Numbered from the stretch's first letter, positions 9,508 to 20,726 are shown. The stretch is 64,000 bases of DNA from Aliikangiella sp. G2MR2-5 (GCF_015687155.1 NZ_JADPQF010000001.1:496001-560000), one strand, 5' to 3'. Made by a program: numbers and translations. The notes: generated from the sequence alone by a model not told the origin.

Positions 9508-10626
9508 TTAAACATTTAACGCGTCAGCTGGTTCAACATATTCAAATCCAAGATTATCGGCAACACTTTTACAGGTGACCATACCTTTGTGAACGTTGAG
9601 ACCATTCAAAAGATGTTGATCCGCTTCCAGAGCCGCTTTGTATCCCTTGTTAGCAATACTGATGATAAAAGGCAGGGTAGCATTATTTAGTGCAAAGGTT
9701 GAGGTACGTGGTACAGCGCCAGGCATGTTAGCTACGCAATAATGGACAACTTCATCGACAATATAAGTTGGCTCTGCGTGGGTAGTCGCTTTGGAAGTCT
9801 CGAAGCAGCCACCTTGATCGATAGCAACATCAACAACCGCTGCTCCAGGTTTCATTTGTTTAATCATGTCCGCAGTTACCAGCTTCGGTGCTGCTGCACC
9901 AGGAATCAGGACTCCACCGATGACTAGATCAGCAGATAGCACATGGCTTTCTAATGCATCTTTACTGGAGAAAACAGTTTCTACCGCACCGTTGAATTGT
10001 GCATCGATTCGTCTCAGAACATCTACTGAGCGATCAAGGATAACGACATTCGCACCCATACCAACAGCCATTTGAGCCGCATTAGTACCAACGACACCAC
10101 CACCAATGATAACGACTTTTGCCGGAGATACGCCCGGAACGCCACCAAGCAACATGCCGCGACCTTCTTTGGACTTCTCAAGACATTGTGCGCCAGCCTG
10201 GATTGACATTCGACCAGCTACTTCTGACATTGGAGCAAGTAGAGGCAGGCTGCCACGGTCGCTGGTTACTGTTTCATAGGCGATACAGATAGCCTTGCTT
10301 TTAATCAGGTCTTCTGTTTGTGGAAGATCGGGAGCAAGATGCAGATAAGTGAAAAGAATCTGGTCTTCTCGCAACCTGGCACGCTCTTCAGCCAGAGGTT
10401 CCTTAACTTTGACAATCATTTCTGCTTCTGCAAAGACTTTTTCCGCTGAGTCGCGAATTTCTGCTCCGGCAGCGATATAATCTTCGTCGGTAAAACCAAT
10501 TCCTGTGCCTGCGTTGGTTTCAACGATAACTTTATGGCCATGGCTGACAACTTCTCTAACGCTCGCAGGAACCATTCCAACGCGATACTCGTGATTTTTT
10601 ATTTCCTTTGGTACACCGATCAACAT
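9508..10626 (-). CDS. ald: Alanine dehydrogenase
   Basis: 372 residues, the full length of the family. The enzyme interconverts L-alanine and pyruvate plus ammonia with NAD. Residues known from the family are at their usual numbers: R15 and K75 (substrate), H96 and D270 (catalysis). The Rossmann loop [13 protein letters not shown] lies at about 172-184. It starts at an ATG with [10 protein letters not shown], the typical N-terminus. The gene is divergent from an lrp homologue across 177 bp, and ald genes are often controlled by Lrp-family regulators, so alanine- or leucine-dependent control through that region is a fair inference. It ends at the shared bidirectional terminator. Confidence 0.97.
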   Translation of the reverse strand: MLIGVPKEIKNHEYRVGMVPASVREVVSHGHKVIVETNAGTGIGFTDEDYIAAGAEIRDSAEKVFAEAEMIVKVKEPLAEERARLREDQILFTYLHLAPDLPQTEDLIKSKAICIAYETVTSDRGSLPLLAPMSEVAGRMSIQAGAQCLEKSKEGRGMLLGGVPGVSPAKVVIIGGGVVGTNAAQMAVGMGANVVILDRSVDVLRRIDAQFNGAVETVFSSKDALESHVLSADLVIGGVLIPGAAAPKLVTADMIKQMKPGAAVVDVAIDQGGCFETSKATTHAEPTYIVDEVVHYCVANMPGAVPRTSTFALNNATLPFIISIANKGYKAALEADQHLLNGLNVHKGMVTCKSVADNLGFEYVEPADALNV

Positions 10627-10734
10627 AATTGATACCTCATATTAGCTAATATCTGGCCTCTGTCGAACAATATCCTGTTCCTGAGCAAGCCTGTAAAATT
10701 TTCCGCTAGTATATATAGTATCGTGTAGAATAAC

Positions 10735-10764
10735 TTGCTTATATTTCGGCTTTTAAAGTATTAT
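10735..10764 (+). promoter_or_regulatory. Putative sigma-70 promoter of lrp
   Basis: TTGCTT (10735-10740) and TATTAT (10759-10764) are 18 bp apart, about 40 bp before the lrp ATG. The region also serves the divergent ald gene and is AT-rich, as expected for Lrp binding. This is assigned by eye only. Confidence 0.35.
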
Positions 10765-10803
10765 TGTCTGTCAAGTGTTGCTTAAATAGTTAAAAACTCC
10801 AAA

Positions 10804-11280
10804 ATGAAGACCACTGCCAGTGATTTGGACCGCATTGACAAAGCCATATTAAGAGAACTTCAAAAAGATGGCCGAATGGCCAACGTGGAGCTTTCCAGAA
10901 GAGTTGGTCTTAGTGCTACTCCCTGTCTTGAAAGGGTAAAGCGTTTGGAAAAGAGCGGATATATTAAAGGTTACACGGCTAATGTGGCGCCCGAAAAGCT
11001 TTCGGCGGCCCTATTAGTATTTGTAGAAATCCGGCTAACAAGGACTTCACCGGATGTTTTTGAGGATTTTAAAAAATCTATCATTGATTTACCGCAGGTG
11101 TTAGAGTGCCACCTTGTATCTGGCGATTTTGATTATCTGGTTAAAGCACGAGTTGCTGATATGGCTGCTTATCGAAATTTGCTCGGTGAGACACTGCTCA
11201 CACTGCCAGGAGTGAGTGGTTCCAGAACTTATGTTGTGATGGAAGAAGTTAAAGAAAGCAGTATTATTGATATCCCATAA
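10804..11280 (+). CDS. lrp: Leucine-responsive regulator Lrp
   Basis: 158 residues against 164 in E. coli Lrp. The N-terminal winged helix-turn-helix covers about residues 8-65 (LDRIDKAILRELQKDGR, then LSRRVGLSATPCLERVKRLE), followed by the RAM effector domain (about 70-150) with the VLECHLVSGDFDYLVKARV pattern. The match to true Lrp, rather than a generic AsnC-family protein, is strong across the HTH. Its place immediately before ftsK-lolA-rarA-serS is the same as in E. coli, which supports orthology. It probably regulates itself and the divergent ald gene, and globally responds to leucine or alanine. Confidence 0.93.
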   Translation: MKTTASDLDRIDKAILRELQKDGRMANVELSRRVGLSATPCLERVKRLEKSGYIKGYTANVAPEKLSAALLVFVEIRLTRTSPDVFEDFKKSIIDLPQVLECHLVSGDFDYLVKARVADMAAYRNLLGETLLTLPGVSGSRTYVVMEEVKESSIIDIP

Positions 11281-11524
11281 CAATTTCGGCTGCAATTGGC
11301 GGCCTTGCGATTAAGAGTTGTCCAGATAAATCCAATAGTGTTACACAGATGACTGACAGTCGCTTTTAATAGCACGATAGTGAGCGTTTCAGAAATAGTT
11401 AAATGTATAATTTCGCCGCCTTTCCCAAGCTGGGCTTTTATTGACAAAGTTAAGTGAAAAGAAAGGACTCGAGTAGGTTTAATAAGTTTTAGGTAGAAGA
11501 ATTATTTAGGGTTTTGCAACGAGA

Positions 11525-13834
11525 ATGAATACCAAGGTTGATCATCAACAGGCTGTAAATATCTTGATGGTAAGAATTAAGGAAGGCGGCTTTATATTAC
11601 TAATTGCGCTGGCTGTTTTCCTTTTTATGGCATTATGGAGTTTTTCTCCGGACGATCCGGGTTGGACTTTGGCTAAGGATAGTCGGGAAATTGCCAACGC
11701 GACCGGAAGGGCCGGCGCCTGGTTTGCCAGTTTTTTCTTACATCTTTTCGGATATCTGGCCTATCTCTTTCCTTTTATGGTGATTTATTCCGGTTATCTT
11801 ATTTTTCGAGAGCGGAGATCTGTATTGCCAAATAGCTGGGCTTTCTGGTCATTTCGTCTTTTTGGTTTGATATTCACTCTTTTGCTCGGAGCCGCCATTT
11901 CTGCACAACACTTTACAGAACCACAAATGGAATATGGTTATCTGGCAGGGGGCATCTTTGGTCAGGCGGTGGCAGACTTGTTGGTTAACTGGTTTAACCC
12001 AGTCGGTGCAACGCTCATCATGTTAGCTGCATTTTTTGCTTCAATGACTCTTTTCACCGGAATATCCTGGTTTCAGTTGATGGACTGGGTCGGTAAGGTA
12101 ACGCTTGATGGCATTGCCTGGATTAATAACAAGTTAGTTGAATTTATTGATCGAATGAAGGACAAAAAAGCGCAGAAAACGATCAAGCAGCAACGAGAGG
12201 CGGTATTTAAGCAGGAAAAAGTAAAAATAGAACAGCGCCCAAAAGTGAAGATCGAGAAAGAAGTCAAAAAAATCGAGCCAAGCTTAAGAGAAGAGAAAGA
12301 AAAGCAAACCACTTTGTTTGAGGATGCGCCTGTTGAAGGAGAGTTGCCACCCGTTCGTTTGCTTGATGAGCCCAAGCCTCATACACAAAGTATGTCTGAT
12401 GAAGCGCTGGAAGCACTTTCAAGGTTGGTTGAGCTTAAATTGGCAGATTTTAAAGTTGAGGCTCAGGTAGTTGCTGTTCACCCAGGGCCTGTTATCACTC
12501 GGTTTGAATTGGACCTGGCTGCTGGCGTCAAAGTCGCTCGAATTTCCAACCTTGCAAAAGATTTAGCAAGAGCGCTAGCGACTACCAGTGTTCGTGTAGT
12601 CGAAGTTATCCCCGGTAAGCCCTACATCGGAATCGAAGTGCCGAACGAGAGTAGAGAAATTGTTCGTCTAAAAGAAGTTATTGGTAGTCGTACTTTTGAT
12701 GATTCAAAATCCAATTTAAGTATGGCTTTAGGAAAAGATATTTCCGGTAACCCCGTTGTTATCGACTTGATTAAGATGCCCCATTTATTGGTAGCAGGTA
12801 CCACCGGGTCGGGTAAATCAGTCGGAATTAATGCGATGCTGGTGAGTATTTTATACAAGTCTTCGCCTGAGGATGTCCGCTTAATAATGATCGATCCAAA
12901 GATGCTGGAGCTTTCTGTTTACGAAGGAATCCCTCACCTTTTAACTCCAGTTGTTACCGATATGAAAGAAGCTGCCAACTCTTTGCGTTGGGCCGTTGCT
13001 GAAATGGAAAGGCGTTATAAGCTGATGTCTGCACTAGGTGTTAGAAACCTGGCCGGGTTTAACCGAAAAATCTCCGACGCCATAAAAAACGGAGACCCAA
13101 TCAGGGATCCTTTGTGGCAGCCGACCGACTCGATGGACGAAGAGGCTCCGGAGCTTGAGACTTTACCAAAAATAGTCATTGTTATAGACGAGCTTGCCGA
13201 TATGATGATGATAGTTGGTAAGAAAGTTGAAGAGTTGATCGCGCGTATTGCTCAAAAGGCGCGTGCTGCAGGTATTCACTTGCTACTTGCAACCCAAAGA
13301 CCTTCTGTTGATGTTATCACAGGTTTGATCAAAGCCAATATTCCGTCGCGAATAGCTTTCCAGGTTTCTTCAAAAATTGACTCTCGCACTATTCTTGATC
13401 AGGTTGGTGCCGAGCAATTACTGGGACAAGGGGATATGCTTTATTTACCTGGCGGAACCAGTATTCCTATTCGAGTTCATGGAGCTTTTGTCGCTGACGA
13501 TGAGGTTCATCGAGTTGTTGGTGACTGGAAGAAGCGTGGTGAACCTGTTTATGAAGAGTCGATAACCTCTGGCGCTCCTGATGTCGACGTGCCAGGGATG
13601 CCGGGAGCTGAAGGTGCTGATGGCGGTGAAAAGGATGAGTTATATGATCAGGCTGTCATGATTGTTACAGAGACACGCAAAGCATCAATCTCTGGCGTAC
13701 AACGACGCCTAAAAATTGGCTACAATCGTGCCGCAAGAATGATTGAAGAAATGGAGGCTGCAGGTATTGTTAGCGAAATGCAGTCCAATGGCTCGCGAGA
13801 GGTTTTGGCACCGCCGCCGCCGCCTGCGCCATAA
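11525..13834 (+). CDS. ftsK: DNA translocase FtsK
   Basis: 769 residues. Four hydrophobic segments in about residues 20-180 anchor it at the septum. A short charged Lys/Glu linker (about 200-265) replaces the long Pro/Gln linker of E. coli FtsK. The RecA-like motor has Walker A GTTGSGKS at 425-432 and a Walker B VIDELAD at about 555. The C-terminal gamma winged-helix (about 700-760, with [21 protein letters not shown]) recognises KOPS and activates XerCD at dif. The protein ends in a short Pro run. It moves chromosome termini through the closing septum. Its position between lrp and lolA is conserved in gammaproteobacteria. Confidence 0.97.
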   Translation: MNTKVDHQQAVNILMVRIKEGGFILLIALAVFLFMALWSFSPDDPGWTLAKDSREIANATGRAGAWFASFFLHLFGYLAYLFPFMVIYSGYLIFRERRSVLPNSWAFWSFRLFGLIFTLLLGAAISAQHFTEPQMEYGYLAGGIFGQAVADLLVNWFNPVGATLIMLAAFFASMTLFTGISWFQLMDWVGKVTLDGIAWINNKLVEFIDRMKDKKAQKTIKQQREAVFKQEKVKIEQRPKVKIEKEVKKIEPSLREEKEKQTTLFEDAPVEGELPPVRLLDEPKPHTQSMSDEALEALSRLVELKLADFKVEAQVVAVHPGPVITRFELDLAAGVKVARISNLAKDLARALATTSVRVVEVIPGKPYIGIEVPNESREIVRLKEVIGSRTFDDSKSNLSMALGKDISGNPVVIDLIKMPHLLVAGTTGSGKSVGINAMLVSILYKSSPEDVRLIMIDPKMLELSVYEGIPHLLTPVVTDMKEAANSLRWAVAEMERRYKLMSALGVRNLAGFNRKISDAIKNGDPIRDPLWQPTDSMDEEAPELETLPKIVIVIDELADMMMIVGKKVEELIARIAQKARAAGIHLLLATQRPSVDVITGLIKANIPSRIAFQVSSKIDSRTILDQVGAEQLLGQGDMLYLPGGTSIPIRVHGAFVADDEVHRVVGDWKKRGEPVYEESITSGAPDVDVPGMPGAEGADGGEKDELYDQAVMIVTETRKASISGVQRRLKIGYNRAARMIEEMEAAGIVSEMQSNGSREVLAPPPPPAP

Positions 13835-13991
13835 CTATTATAGAGTCTACTTTGGTAATACTTCACAGAGAGTTATTCATTTTGGGTTCAGTAGTAGACT
13901 TTAAGATTAGAGTTATCAGGCTAAACCTTCTTTCTTGCGGACTAATATTGGCAGAAGAATTTTAAAAAATCATCACGAACGTTAAACATTT

Positions 13992-14699
13992 ATGAATCGA
14001 ATAGTACAAAGCACCATTACAAGTTTAATTACTCTTTCAGTATTTATTATTTCGCTGTCTATTTTGACTGTTAGTGCTGAAGAGGTAGCTCAGGACAAGA
14101 TTGTAAGTCAATCTGATACAACCGCTGCGCAGTTGCTAGTAAAAAAAATCGGAGGGCTAAAAACCTTTGAAGCTAAATTTGAGCAAAGAGTGAAAAATGA
14201 AAACGGGGTGGAGATAGATTTTACTTCCGGAAAGTTTTCAATAGAGCGTCCCGATCATTTTCGTTGGGAAGTTAAGGAGAGTTTCGAACAGGTAATTGTT
14301 GCTGATGGCGAATATTTATATACTTATGATCCCGAACTAGAGCAAGTAACTATCCAGTTGCAAAATCACGCATTAGCAGACTCACCATTGCTGTTGATGA
14401 CAAGTGATGCAGAAGCGTTAGCGGATGCGTTTGATATAAAGCTATTAACTTTGTCGAGTGCTGAAGACGGCAACTTGTTTTTATTGAAGCCGAGGAAAGA
14501 CGGTAATATTTTTAGTTCCGTCCATATTTTATTTAAAAATAACGAAATTACAGAGCTGTTGATGGCTGATTCTCTTGGTCAACAAACAAGTGTAATATTT
14601 TCCGATATACGTACTAATATTGAATTGCCACAATCACTTTTTCAGTTTGTTATTCCTGAAGGTGTTGATGTTATCGACTCCAGAGAATATGTTGAATAG
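13992..14699 (+). CDS. lolA: Outer-membrane lipoprotein carrier LolA
   Basis: 235 residues with an N-terminal signal peptide (hydrophobic to about residue 29, ending VSA). The LolA fold is shown by the FEAKFEQRV start strand, the F-RWEV core segment and the YTYDPELEQVTI strand. LolA carries mature lipoproteins from LolCDE across the periplasm to LolB. The gene lies between ftsK and rarA as in E. coli and ends 14 bp before rarA, consistent with co-transcription. The sequence between signal peptide and domain is slightly longer than in E. coli, which accounts for the extra length (about 203 residues there). Confidence 0.93.
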   Translation: MNRIVQSTITSLITLSVFIISLSILTVSAEEVAQDKIVSQSDTTAAQLLVKKIGGLKTFEAKFEQRVKNENGVEIDFTSGKFSIERPDHFRWEVKESFEQVIVADGEYLYTYDPELEQVTIQLQNHALADSPLLLMTSDAEALADAFDIKLLTLSSAEDGNLFLLKPRKDGNIFSSVHILFKNNEITELLMADSLGQQTSVIFSDIRTNIELPQSLFQFVIPEGVDVIDSREYVE

Positions 14700-14713
14700 A
14701 GCGTATTAATCTT

Positions 14714-16054
14714 ATGCGAGACCTATTTGATGGACAGGAACAGCCGATACAACCAGAACGATCTAATCTGCAAGAACACCGTCCACTAGCGGCGCGTATG
14801 CGTCCAAAAAAATTGTCTGAATATGCTGGCCAGAACCACCTTTTTGGTGAAGGAAAGCCACTTTATGAAGCAATAAGTCAGGGCAAGCTTCACTCAATGA
14901 TCTTCTGGGGACCTCCAGGAACCGGTAAAACAACATTAGCCAAAATGATTGCCATGCAAAGTGACTGTCATTTTATTGCGATTTCAGCTGTATTGGGAAG
15001 TGTAAAAGAAATTAGAGCTGCTGTAGTAGAAGCGAATTCACAAAAACAATTAGGAAAGCGAACTCTACTTTTTGTCGACGAGGTTCACAGGTTTAATAAG
15101 TCTCAACAGGATGCATTTTTGCCTTATGTTGAAGATGGAACTTTTATATTTATCGGAGCGACAACAGAGAATCCTTCATTTGAAGTTAACAATGCTTTGC
15201 TTTCCAGAGCCAGAGTTTATGTCCTAAAATCTTTAGATAATGATGCTCTGGGGGATATTCTGGAACGTGCGCTTGTTGATCCTGTTGCCGGTGTCGGAGA
15301 ACTTGCATTAACCGTCGAGCCTGAGGCAAAAACACTTTTAGTTGAAGTTGCCGACGGTGATGCTCGGAGATTGTTAAACTTGCTTGAAATGGCCTGCGAT
15401 CTTGTAGAAAAAAATGGATTGTTAACCTCTGAACTGGTTAGCGAAGTAGTAGGGGATAATGTTCGGCGGTTTGATAAGGGCGGAGAAGATTTTTACGATC
15501 AGATTTCCGCATTGCATAAGTCGGTACGAGGATCTAATCCGGATGGAGCCCTCTATTGGTTTTGTCGGATGATTGATGGCGGGTGTGATCCTCTCTATAT
15601 TGCTCGAAGAGTCGTCAGAATGGCAAGTGAAGATATTGGCAACGCAGATCCGAGAGCATTGCAAATTGCTATTAATGCGTGGGATGTGCAACAACGGCTG
15701 GGGAGTCCTGAAGGCGAGCTGGCTGTAGCCCAGGCAGTTACCTACCTGGCGGTGGCTCCAAAGAGCAATGCAGTATACACGGCCTTTAAAAACTGCATGA
15801 ATTTGGTACGGCAGGAAAAGAGTTTACCTGTTCCGCTTCATTTGAGAAATGCACCGACCAAACTAATGAAAGAATTGGATTATGGGGCAGAGTATCGCTA
15901 TGATCATGACGAGCCAAATGCATTTGCTGCTGGGCAGACTTACCTACCAGAAGAAATTCTTGGAGAAGAATTCTATTTTCCGACTGAGCGGGGAATGGAA
16001 AAACAGATTGGAGAAAAGCTTCAGCGTTTAAAGTCGCTTGGCAAAAAATCCTGA
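14714..16054 (+). CDS. rarA: Replication-associated recombination protein RarA
   Basis: 446 residues, normal for the RarA/MgsA (WRNIP1) family of AAA+ ATPases acting at stalled replication forks. The start segment PLAARMRPKKLSEYAGQ is diagnostic. Walker A GPPGTGKTT is at 66-74, Walker B LLFVDEVHRFNKSQQD follows, then GATTENPSFEVN (sensor 1). The C-terminal half has the tetramerisation region (SEDIGNADPRALQIA, and YPLR-like LHLRNAPTKLMKELDYG). It starts at ATG 14714, 14 bp after lolA, in the conserved order ftsK-lolA-rarA-serS. Confidence 0.96.
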   Translation: MRDLFDGQEQPIQPERSNLQEHRPLAARMRPKKLSEYAGQNHLFGEGKPLYEAISQGKLHSMIFWGPPGTGKTTLAKMIAMQSDCHFIAISAVLGSVKEIRAAVVEANSQKQLGKRTLLFVDEVHRFNKSQQDAFLPYVEDGTFIFIGATTENPSFEVNNALLSRARVYVLKSLDNDALGDILERALVDPVAGVGELALTVEPEAKTLLVEVADGDARRLLNLLEMACDLVEKNGLLTSELVSEVVGDNVRRFDKGGEDFYDQISALHKSVRGSNPDGALYWFCRMIDGGCDPLYIARRVVRMASEDIGNADPRALQIAINAWDVQQRLGSPEGELAVAQAVTYLAVAPKSNAVYTAFKNCMNLVRQEKSLPVPLHLRNAPTKLMKELDYGAEYRYDHDEPNAFAAGQTYLPEEILGEEFYFPTERGMEKQIGEKLQRLKSLGKKS

Positions 16055-16131
16055 AAGAAAACAAGCCTAACCTAGACTGATTGTAATCTGTTAGTCTTGG
16101 TACAAAACTAACAATTGTCGAAATTCGGATT

Positions 16132-16542
16132 ATGGTTGATGTTATCGTAACAAAACTTGGCCCAACTTTGCTTGTTGCCCTGGGTGGTGCACTTGGAGCT
16201 ACAGCTAGATTTTACGTGCGTGAATATCTTCCGGCAATTTCCGGAACAGAGTTTCCTTTTAGTACCTTGATAGTTAATGTCGTCGGTTGCTTTTTGGCCG
16301 GATTCGTTTATATGTGGCTTGAGCATACAGGTACGCATTGGCCTGCGGGTAGGTTACTCTTCTTTTTCGTTGGCTTTCTCGGTGCCTTTACAACCTTTTC
16401 TGCTTTTGCTCTGGATAGCTTTCTGTTGTTTCATCAGGGAGAAAACCTTAAATTATTCGTAAATATCGCAGCAAATTGCTTTTTATGCCTGGTTTGCGTG
16501 TTTTTTGGGGCGTGGCTTGGTGGTAGAATAGGCGCCAGTTGA
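16132..16542 (+). CDS. crcB: Fluoride exporter CrcB/Fluc
   Basis: 136 residues with four transmembrane helices, the normal size for a dual-topology Fluc subunit. Family signatures are GGALGATARFY (about 18-28), the pore Asn in TLIVNVVGCF (N49) and GAFTTFSAFALD (about 84-95) with the Phe-box phenylalanines. The protein exports fluoride as a homodimeric channel. crcB between rarA and serS is a common gammaproteobacterial arrangement. No fluoride riboswitch pattern was seen in the 77 bp upstream. Confidence 0.93.
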   Translation: MVDVIVTKLGPTLLVALGGALGATARFYVREYLPAISGTEFPFSTLIVNVVGCFLAGFVYMWLEHTGTHWPAGRLLFFFVGFLGAFTTFSAFALDSFLLFHQGENLKLFVNIAANCFLCLVCVFFGAWLGGRIGAS

Positions 16543-16642
16543 TACTTTCCTATTATGCTTGGTTAGACTTTGATGGACTGTTACAGCAATTTATCATCGA
16601 TAAATGAATGATAAACAATAAATGATAAACAATAATTTTTAA

Positions 16643-17938
<1,296 letters not shown>

Positions 17939-17964
17939 GTGTCGAGTTCGTAAATTATGAGCAA

Positions 17965-17995
17965 TAAAAAACCGCCATTTATGGCGGTTTTTTAT
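17965..17995. terminator. Bidirectional terminator between serS and mlaC-like gene
   Basis: AAAACCGCCAT and ATGGCGGTTTT arms form a strong hairpin with a very short loop, with an A run on one side and a T run on the other. It lies between convergent serS and the MlaC-like gene and can serve both. Confidence 0.9.
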
Positions 17996-18011
17996 TAGGG
18001 CAATTAAGTTC

Positions 18012-18614
18012 CTATTCTTCGGGGTCGGTTTGCGTTGCCAGCTCTTCCAAAAACTTATCAAATCCGATTTCTTTTATTCTGGGTAAGAACTGGGTTCTGT
18101 AACTTTTAGTCACGCTAGTGCCGGCAATCGACATATTGGTAATTAACCAACTATCATTGGCAGGTTTCAGGATGTAATAGATATCCAGAGGAGTTGAACC
18201 TTCCTGCTTCATTTCACTTTTGACTCTTACTTTATCTGATTTATCACTGAACTCAGCTTTGTCAAATTCAAACGCCTGGCCGTCATAGAGTGATAATCCT
18301 TTTGCATATTTATTAATTACACGATTAATATAGCCATCGATGAATTTGCCTCTTTGTTCATCTGTCAGGTCTTTCCAAATTGTTTTACCTAAAGTTGATT
18401 TTGCAAACGATTCTTTGTCTATAACAGGCAATAAGTGGTCACGAACTAATTTTTCGGCAAGTGAGTTGTCGGCTTTCAAAGCTTCCTTATTTTGTTCGAT
18501 CTCTTTGATCATTGTATTCGCAATACCTTCCAGATAAGCCGAAGGGTCAGCATTTGCGCTAGTAATACCAACAAAAGAAACAAACAACAGGATGCTGCTA
18601 ATTAGTTTTTTCAT
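18012..18614 (-). CDS. MlaC/Ttg2D-like phospholipid-binding protein
   Basis: 200 residues with a signal peptide (MKKLISSILLFVSFVGITSANA). The mature part matches the MlaC/Ttg2 toluene-tolerance family: a helical N-terminal half with VRDHLLPVIDKESFAKSTLG, then LTDEQRGKFIDGYINRVINKYA and a beta half with VRVKSEMKQ and the DIYYILK strand and the SWLITNM segment. MlaC ferries phospholipids between the outer-membrane MlaA complex and the inner-membrane MlaFEDB transporter. No other mla gene is adjacent, so this is either a solitary paralogue or displaced from its operon. GGAGAG precedes the ATG. Confidence 0.85.
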   Translation of the reverse strand: MKKLISSILLFVSFVGITSANADPSAYLEGIANTMIKEIEQNKEALKADNSLAEKLVRDHLLPVIDKESFAKSTLGKTIWKDLTDEQRGKFIDGYINRVINKYAKGLSLYDGQAFEFDKAEFSDKSDKVRVKSEMKQEGSTPLDIYYILKPANDSWLITNMSIAGTSVTKSYRTQFLPRIKEIGFDKFLEELATQTDPEE

Positions 18615-18932
18615 TTTAAACCACTCTCCAAATTGGTTTTCGAAATTTAATATCGTTTGGACTGTTAAGAAAGGCCGATAAGTCAGAGCTGGTGCTATTG
18701 AAAAGGCGGCTTTCTACGTTTTCAGTATGTACTCTCATACTATCCAGTTTGCATGAACTGAAACTGAACTCATTGACTTCGTCTGGGTATTTTACCAACC
18801 CCGGTAGCAAATAGCTCACTTTTTAAGAATATTTACGATTTTTAACACTAACTGGTACTTTCGTATGACTTAGGGTGAATCGTTGAGGTGGAGGGATAGC
18901 CAATTGTATTCCTGGACTACAAGTGACAGGCC
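18615..18932. other. Intergenic region upstream of mlaC-like gene
   Basis: 318 bp between the MlaC-like gene and tusE. A 67-codon minus-strand reading frame (18616-18819) abuts the mlaC-like start but shows no recognisable domain, and its composition looks non-coding. The region probably holds the promoter of the mlaC-like gene and the end of the tus transcript. No clear hairpin terminator was seen. Confidence 0.5.
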
Positions 18933-19253
18933 TCAGGTACAGCGAGCTGGCTTGGGTAAGCCCGCAATTTTGGTTGCCTGCTTGGCAGGACCTTCAGGAA
19001 AAAGTATTTGCAAAAATAGACTTCCTGATTTTTCTGCAGGCAAAACTGTTGCAAGATATTTGACCAATGGACGTATTGACGGACTGGTATTAAACTCTTC
19101 ATAGAATTGACGAACATAACGCACTACTTGCCAATGGTCTTCGGTCATTTCAATTCCTTCCATTTCTGCAATCATTGACGCAATCTCTTCATTCCATTGG
19201 TTGGCATCTTTTAAGTAACCTTCCTGATCAGTTTTAATAGTATGAGGCAGCAT
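18933..19253 (-). CDS. tusE: Sulfur relay protein TusE (DsrC family)
   Basis: 106 residues against 109 in E. coli. The EGYLK--QWNEEIA start, the [22 protein letters not shown] core and the C-terminal [17 protein letters not shown] with the penultimate Cys are diagnostic. In tRNA wobble-uridine 2-thiolation, the C-terminal Cys takes sulfur from TusD in the TusBCD complex and hands it to MnmA. DsrC proteins of sulfur oxidisers have a second upstream Cys in the C-terminal arm; the residue there is not Cys (KQATKIAG), which favours the TusE role. It is the last gene of tusD-tusC-tusB-tusE. Confidence 0.95.
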   Translation of the reverse strand: MLPHTIKTDQEGYLKDANQWNEEIASMIAEMEGIEMTEDHWQVVRYVRQFYEEFNTSPSIRPLVKYLATVLPAEKSGSLFLQILFPEGPAKQATKIAGLPKPARCT

Positions 19254-19256
19254 GGT

Positions 19257-19553
19257 TTACCAACTAATAATCTGCTTTGCTTGAGCGCATAGAAATACCA
19301 TTTCTGTGTCATCCACTAGTTCGGCAGCTCCATTAAGTAACGCCGAAATACCGCGGCAAGTGCAATCGCACTCTAGTGCGAAAATTTGTTTGGTCCCGAA
19401 CTCTTTAAATGTATTTTTCAGTCCATTGCCTAGCAAACTTGACACTCCTTCGCCAATAAAAAGAACATTGTCACCATGCTGAGCCAGTAGCTTCAGTTTA
19501 GTTTCCAGCTCCGGCCTTGACATATTTTGGCTAATTAAATGAAGATTATTCAT
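19257..19553 (-). CDS. tusB: Sulfur relay protein TusB (DsrH family)
   Basis: 98 residues, the family length. The N-terminal LHLISQ strand and the GDNVLFIGEGV segment, plus order in the operon, identify it as the DsrH-like subunit of the TusBCD hexamer. It is three bases upstream of tusE and two bases downstream of tusC, so translation is probably coupled. The subunit is structural: the transferring Cys is in TusD. Sequence conservation of TusB is low in general, so the assignment leans partly on context. Confidence 0.87.
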   Translation of the reverse strand: MNNLHLISQNMSRPELETKLKLLAQHGDNVLFIGEGVSSLLGNGLKNTFKEFGTKQIFALECDCTCRGISALLNGAAELVDDTEMVFLCAQAKQIISW

Positions 19554-19555
19554 AT

Positions 19556-19921
19556 TTAGAAAGTCACCGTATTTTGACTAGCCTGTACAAGACTATTAAT
19601 TTGCTCTGCTGGGGCAATTGTACATTCTTTGAGTAGCTGCGACTCGTCCAGGTTTAGTTCTTTCAAGCTTTGCTGGTTGACGTAGATGGTATCGATATCA
19701 TAAAAAGCCAGGGCATTTAATTGCTTGTCATGCAATTTGTCATTAATACCCTCTTTGCCTTGGTTGTTAAGTAAGTGGAGCACACCCCGGTCTGAAAATA
19801 TCAAGTTTACCTGTTGTTCAAAAGCTGCACAGACTAAAGCCAGATCAACCGCTTCTTTGCCTGCGATTGAAGAAAAAGGAGGGCTCTGGATTATGATACT
19901 TGTGGTTATCGAATTGTTCAT
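19556..19921 (-). CDS. tusC: Sulfur relay protein TusC (DsrF family)
   Basis: 121 residues. The start ITTSIIIQSPPFSSIAGKEAVDLALVCAAFEQQVNLIFSDRGVL region, split by short loops, is the typical DsrF Rossmann-like fold (PP-S-x-x-x-x-E-A-hydrophobic). It is the middle subunit of TusBCD. ATG 19921 has GGAG about ten bases upstream. A 64-bp gap separates it from tusD, the largest gap in this operon; no terminator is seen there. Confidence 0.92.
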   Translation of the reverse strand: MNNSITTSIIIQSPPFSSIAGKEAVDLALVCAAFEQQVNLIFSDRGVLHLLNNQGKEGINDKLHDKQLNALAFYDIDTIYVNQQSLKELNLDESQLLKECTIAPAEQINSLVQASQNTVTF

Positions 19922-19985
19922 CGCTACTTTGCTCCTGAAATCAGTCTGGCCAGCCTAAAGCGTCACCACACTTTCACCAAATCTA

Positions 19986-20384
19986 CTATTTAAAATGAAC
20001 CAGTTTATTTTCGCCGGATGAAAGTGCTGCGGCAAATTGACCGAGGCCTAAAACTTTAAATCCAGGTCTAATTGAAGCTCCAGATTTGCCTTTTAGATTA
20101 GCTTCTTCTTGCTCAATGATTCCTCGCCTGTTTCCTGCTGCAATGCAGACTTGAAGCTCGATACCATTTTTATTGCAGAGTTCTTCCCACTCTTCGGTTA
20201 GTTGCGCCTCATCATCAGGTTTTATAATGAACTCGCTGGCAACTAATACGGCTTCTTGATAAAAAAAGATATTCGCAATTTTTTGTCCTGCAGCTAAAGC
20301 TGCTTTAGCAAATCGAATTGCAGACAAGTGGGCCTGAGAATTTGTCGGAGAGCCGGTTACCAATAGGGTAAAGCAGGTAGACAT
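19986..20384 (-). CDS. tusD: Sulfurtransferase TusD (DsrE family)
   Basis: 132 residues, the first gene of the tusDCBE operon. The DsrE-type fold shows in FTLLVTGSPTNSQAHLSAIRFAKAALAAG and in the FFYQEAVLVA strand. The active Cys is in LQVCIAAGNRRGI, matching the E. coli TusD Cys that receives persulfide sulfur from TusA. TusBCD then passes it to TusE for tRNA 2-thiouridine synthesis. It is divergent from gdhA across a 342-bp region. Confidence 0.94.
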   Translation of the reverse strand: MSTCFTLLVTGSPTNSQAHLSAIRFAKAALAAGQKIANIFFYQEAVLVASEFIIKPDDEAQLTEEWEELCNKNGIELQVCIAAGNRRGIIEQEEANLKGKSGASIRPGFKVLGLGQFAAALSSGENKLVHFK

Positions 20385-20726
20385 GACAAGATATTGATTA
20401 ATTTAACGGAATACAGAGCCTTATTTTCCTGTAACCCTTAATCTAAATCAAGTTTTGCACAATTTTGATCGAATATTAGACTGGTCTAATCTCTTTGTGA
20501 GAAAAGGAGATAGATAATCGCTGCCGAGACTTAAATCATAAATCCAGCTCAAATGAGCAGTGTAATTAACGATGGTCTCAAATAAAAATAATTTTAAGTT
20601 GTAACGGCGATATTCAAATGGTTTCTCTCCAACTAACTTTTAATTTAGGGAAGCTGTAGGGTTAGCTGTTGCAGGCACGACAACAGTATCTTTTACGAGA
20701 TACGTGACCCAAAGAGACAACACAAG
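20385..20726. other. Divergent intergenic region tusD / gdhA
   Basis: 342 bp with no plausible gene. It holds the 16-bp palindrome described separately and an AT-rich stretch. Promoters for both genes must lie here. The segment just before gdhA contains CACGACAACAG and GAGACAACACA but no strong Shine-Dalgarno motif. Confidence 0.5.
20475..20490. promoter_or_regulatory. Perfect palindrome, possible repressor operator
   Basis: ATTAGAC and GTCTAAT are perfect 7-bp half sites around TG. The size and symmetry fit a TetR-type or similar dimeric regulator site between tusD and gdhA. No regulator gene is adjacent, so its partner is unknown. Confidence 0.4.

Noticed and set aside
16055-16131. Fluoride riboswitch before crcB
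   Set aside because: The 77-bp gap lacks the conserved GGNGAUG...CUGAUG elements of the fluoride class.
18616-18819. 67-codon minus-strand frame just upstream of the MlaC-like gene
   Set aside because: No recognised domain, no good ribosome site, and it fills the expected promoter region of the MlaC-like gene.
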